Of a DNA stretch of 64,000 nucleotides, positions 62,301 to 64,000 are shown piece by piece (position 1 is the stretch's first letter; the number at the start of each line of letters is the position of its first letter). Where the stretch lies: contig CM067530.1 in the NCBI GenBank assembly GCA_034509925.1, positions 4,294,501 through 4,358,500 of the forward strand, written 5' to 3'. This stretch comes from Hirudinaria manillensis (Eukaryota > Annelida > Clitellata > Hirudinida > Hirudinidae). Position numbers and translations under genes: made by a program. The notes below the pieces were generated by a model. The model was not told the origin of the DNA. It worked only from the letters and a program-made list of their open reading frames with translations, and searched no databases.

Positions 62301-64000
62301 CTGCATGAAATGCAATGCAATTGTTCTAAATTATTCCAAATAAAATATCAATAAAATTGACTTCCTAGGCAAGAGTCATTTAAACAATTTAAACTAAAAA
62401 CTTATCAAAATCAACAAAACCTTTCGGACACGGTCCATCGCACGGTTTGCAGACACCTTCCATCGCGGTCTTTCCTTCCGAACATTTCCTGACGCAAGCA
62501 CCTTCATCAATGTACATGTGACCTGTCACAAAAAACAATCTTCATGACTCTGCCCCACGTTACAAAGCAATTAATTTATTTTCGAGAATCACCGACCGGG
62601 ACATTGGGCGATGCATTCGTGCCCGTAGGCGTATCTGACTTTTGGATTCGGCATCCATTTGAAGGTCTGATGGTTGTAAACAGTCGGAGGAGGACATGAA
62701 TCCACGCAGGCTCCCTTGTCGTCGAAATAGGTGCACCTCTGGTCGGAAGATCAAAAGAAGCTCAAGCGAGATTCCGTTTCAAAGGATCTCCGTTTTTGTC
62801 GTTAAAACATCATAAACTTCGTAAACATTTCCTAAAAAAAAACTCACGAAACATTCTCTTTCGCTTCTTCCAGTACATCCACCTGCACATGTTTTTGCAC
62901 AGCACTGATTCCAATCCCTGCCAAAACATCTACCTCCACACTCCTCCTTGCACACCACTTTGGTCACTGGATGTGAATTTAACAAAGGAGTTATATTCAA
63001 TAAATAAATTAATTAATTTACATTTCTTATCACCCAAACCACACAAAACATATTTAAAATAGATTTTACATTTCTTAAAACAAATTTTTCAAATGTTCTC
63101 ACAGTTTTGGCACTGATGTTCGCCAGGTCCCCAGCAATAAAAGTTTCCATCAAATTCAGGACATGACTCGTGACATTCACCTGTACTTGTGTACAATATT
63201 TTCTTGGTAATTATTTAACATCATGTGATGCACACATAATTGCAGCAGGCAATTACGTTACCTTATGTCTTTAGAGTATATACATAAAATATATATATAT
63301 ATATATTGAGAACACAATAATAAATATTTAACAGTCCCACAAGATGGTCTAATCATGAAACCACCATGAAACCCAACGACCTTTGTACAAGTCCGACATC
63401 CCGCTGTGGACTTTGGAGTCTTCGTTGGTGAACGTGTCATTCCAAAAGACGTTGCCTTCAAAATGCAAGTCGTGGTTTTCTAGAACTCCAACGTCTCCAT
63501 TTGAAATCTCTGTTAACATTTAAAATGGTTTCACTTAAAGGTTGGGCCTAAAGTTATGTCCTGCATAGTGGTGATTATGAATATAAATAAATAAATAAAT
63601 AGATTATAAATAAATAAATTCAAGTAATGGTGCCTCACCTGTCAATGAATTGAGTCCAAAATCTACCAATCCTGTGTTGTGGACAATGAAGAGACTAAAG
63701 TTGCCTCTGCTGAAAATTCAATGAGTTGCAAGCAATTGCACATTCATTCACATGAGAATTAGCAATTAATAATTGTCAACTGCATTATTAATTGGTTTTA
63801 TTACAATGTATGAATAATTGTATTAAAATTGTATTACATGACATCTCTGCTGAGAGACACTATGAAAGTCCAATAAGATGGATTCACTCACCCAGGATCA
63901 TTGAACAGACTTTCACCACGGATGAGTCTCAGGTTTGGCAGTGGTATGGACTTCTGGTTGATGTCGTAAATGATGACATACCCCGTGACCTCTTCGATGG
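56349..64000 (-). CDS. ErbB/EGFR-type receptor tyrosine kinase, 5'-partial
   Basis: Exons from the right edge: 64000-63892 (partial), 63709-63639, 63509-63381, 63180-63103, 62966-62848, 62738-62597, 62522-62421, 62300-62192, 61805-61650, 61346-61147, 61050-60833, 60492-60422, 60224-60023, 59957-59803, 59640-59523, 59226-59105, 59033-58871, 58707-58594, 58444-58004, 57940-57229, 56653-56349. Order: L domain 1, furin-like Cys-rich, L domain 2, second Cys-rich region, TM ([20 protein letters not shown]), juxtamembrane [17 protein letters not shown], and kinase with [22 protein letters not shown] and DFG. The kinase looks active. The tail has possible GRB2 sites YMNA, YYNV and YSNV, plus DYYLQP and EYLKM. 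It is expected to bind EGF-like ligands, dimerise and feed Ras/MAPK. Two introns have GC donors. The signal peptide lies beyond the window. Confidence 0.95.
58708..58870 (-). other. GC-AG intron in ErbB gene (TM to kinase exon)
   Basis: Phase 0 and the conserved Glu-Pro-Leu junction require the exon to end at 58871. The intron then begins GCGAGT and ends TTCAG. The next GT in the region would shift the frame. Confidence 0.8.
59641..59802 (-). other. GC-AG intron in ErbB gene (Cys-rich region IV)
   Basis: The incoming exon needs two leftover bases. The only donor giving this without losing conserved Cys residues is GCAAGA directly after 59803. It joins PPN to CQECHGQC in a normal Cys spacing. 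Confidence 0.75.
63286..63306. repeat. (TA)n dinucleotide run
   Basis: Short TA run in an ErbB intron. A similar one lies at about 17880-17900 in a RhoGAP intron. Confidence 0.8.

Noticed and set aside
1-64000. tRNA, snRNA, rRNA or coding transposable elements
   Set aside because: I looked for T-loop motifs, reverse transcriptase and transposase signatures while reading and found none, though a covariance-model or repeat-library search was not possible here.

Overview
This is animal nuclear DNA. It is AT-rich and carries intron-rich genes with short GT-AG introns, many A/T microsatellites and scattered TTAGGG-type repeats. The genes are bilaterian in character: an anoctamin, a three-Ig lachesin/IgLON-type adhesion protein, the ciliary protein DRC2, a RhoGAP, a FAM117/GLCCI1 homologue, a USF3-like bHLH factor, SNRNP27, hnRNP A/B, TFIIIA and an ErbB/EGFR receptor kinase. 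It is not a vertebrate layout. TTAGGG argues weakly against insects and nematodes. I cannot name the phylum from sequence alone.

Layout. 0.2-3.9 kb (+): C-terminal two thirds of an anoctamin, with the 5' part off the left edge. 4.5-10.3 kb (-): three-Ig-domain adhesion protein. 11.5-14.0 kb (+): DRC2/CCDC65, with an RFX-type X-box just upstream. 14.5-19.7 kb (+): RhoGAP protein. After that every gene is on the minus strand: FAM117/GLCCI1 homologue (21.5-23.75 kb), a 2,446-residue bHLH, Q-rich protein (26.9-35.8 kb), an orphan type II membrane protein (39.1-41.4 kb), SNRNP27 (43.1-45.2 kb), two tandem hnRNP A/B genes (46.5-50.1 kb), a THAP-like zinc-finger gene without introns (51.3-52.4 kb), TFIIIA (53.1-55.5 kb), and an ErbB receptor running off the right edge (56.3-64 kb).

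Exon models were built by hand from splice sites, reading-frame phase and protein similarity. In the multi-exon models the phase closes at the modelled junctions, which is the main internal check. No search or alignment was run. Family names rest on recognised motifs and remembered family features.

The genes do not form one pathway. They are ordinary neighbours: signalling (ErbB, RhoGAP, anoctamin), RNA processing (SNRNP27, two hnRNPs), transcription (TFIIIA, bHLH, THAP zinc finger) and cilia (DRC2). I see no mobile element with a recognisable coding region, no RNA gene and no defence-type system. The most useful oddities are an AT-AG intron in the anoctamin, two GC-AG introns in the ErbB gene, a TFIIIA missing finger 7, a repeat-built intron in the Ig gene, the X-box at DRC2 and the tandem hnRNP pair with different intron numbers.
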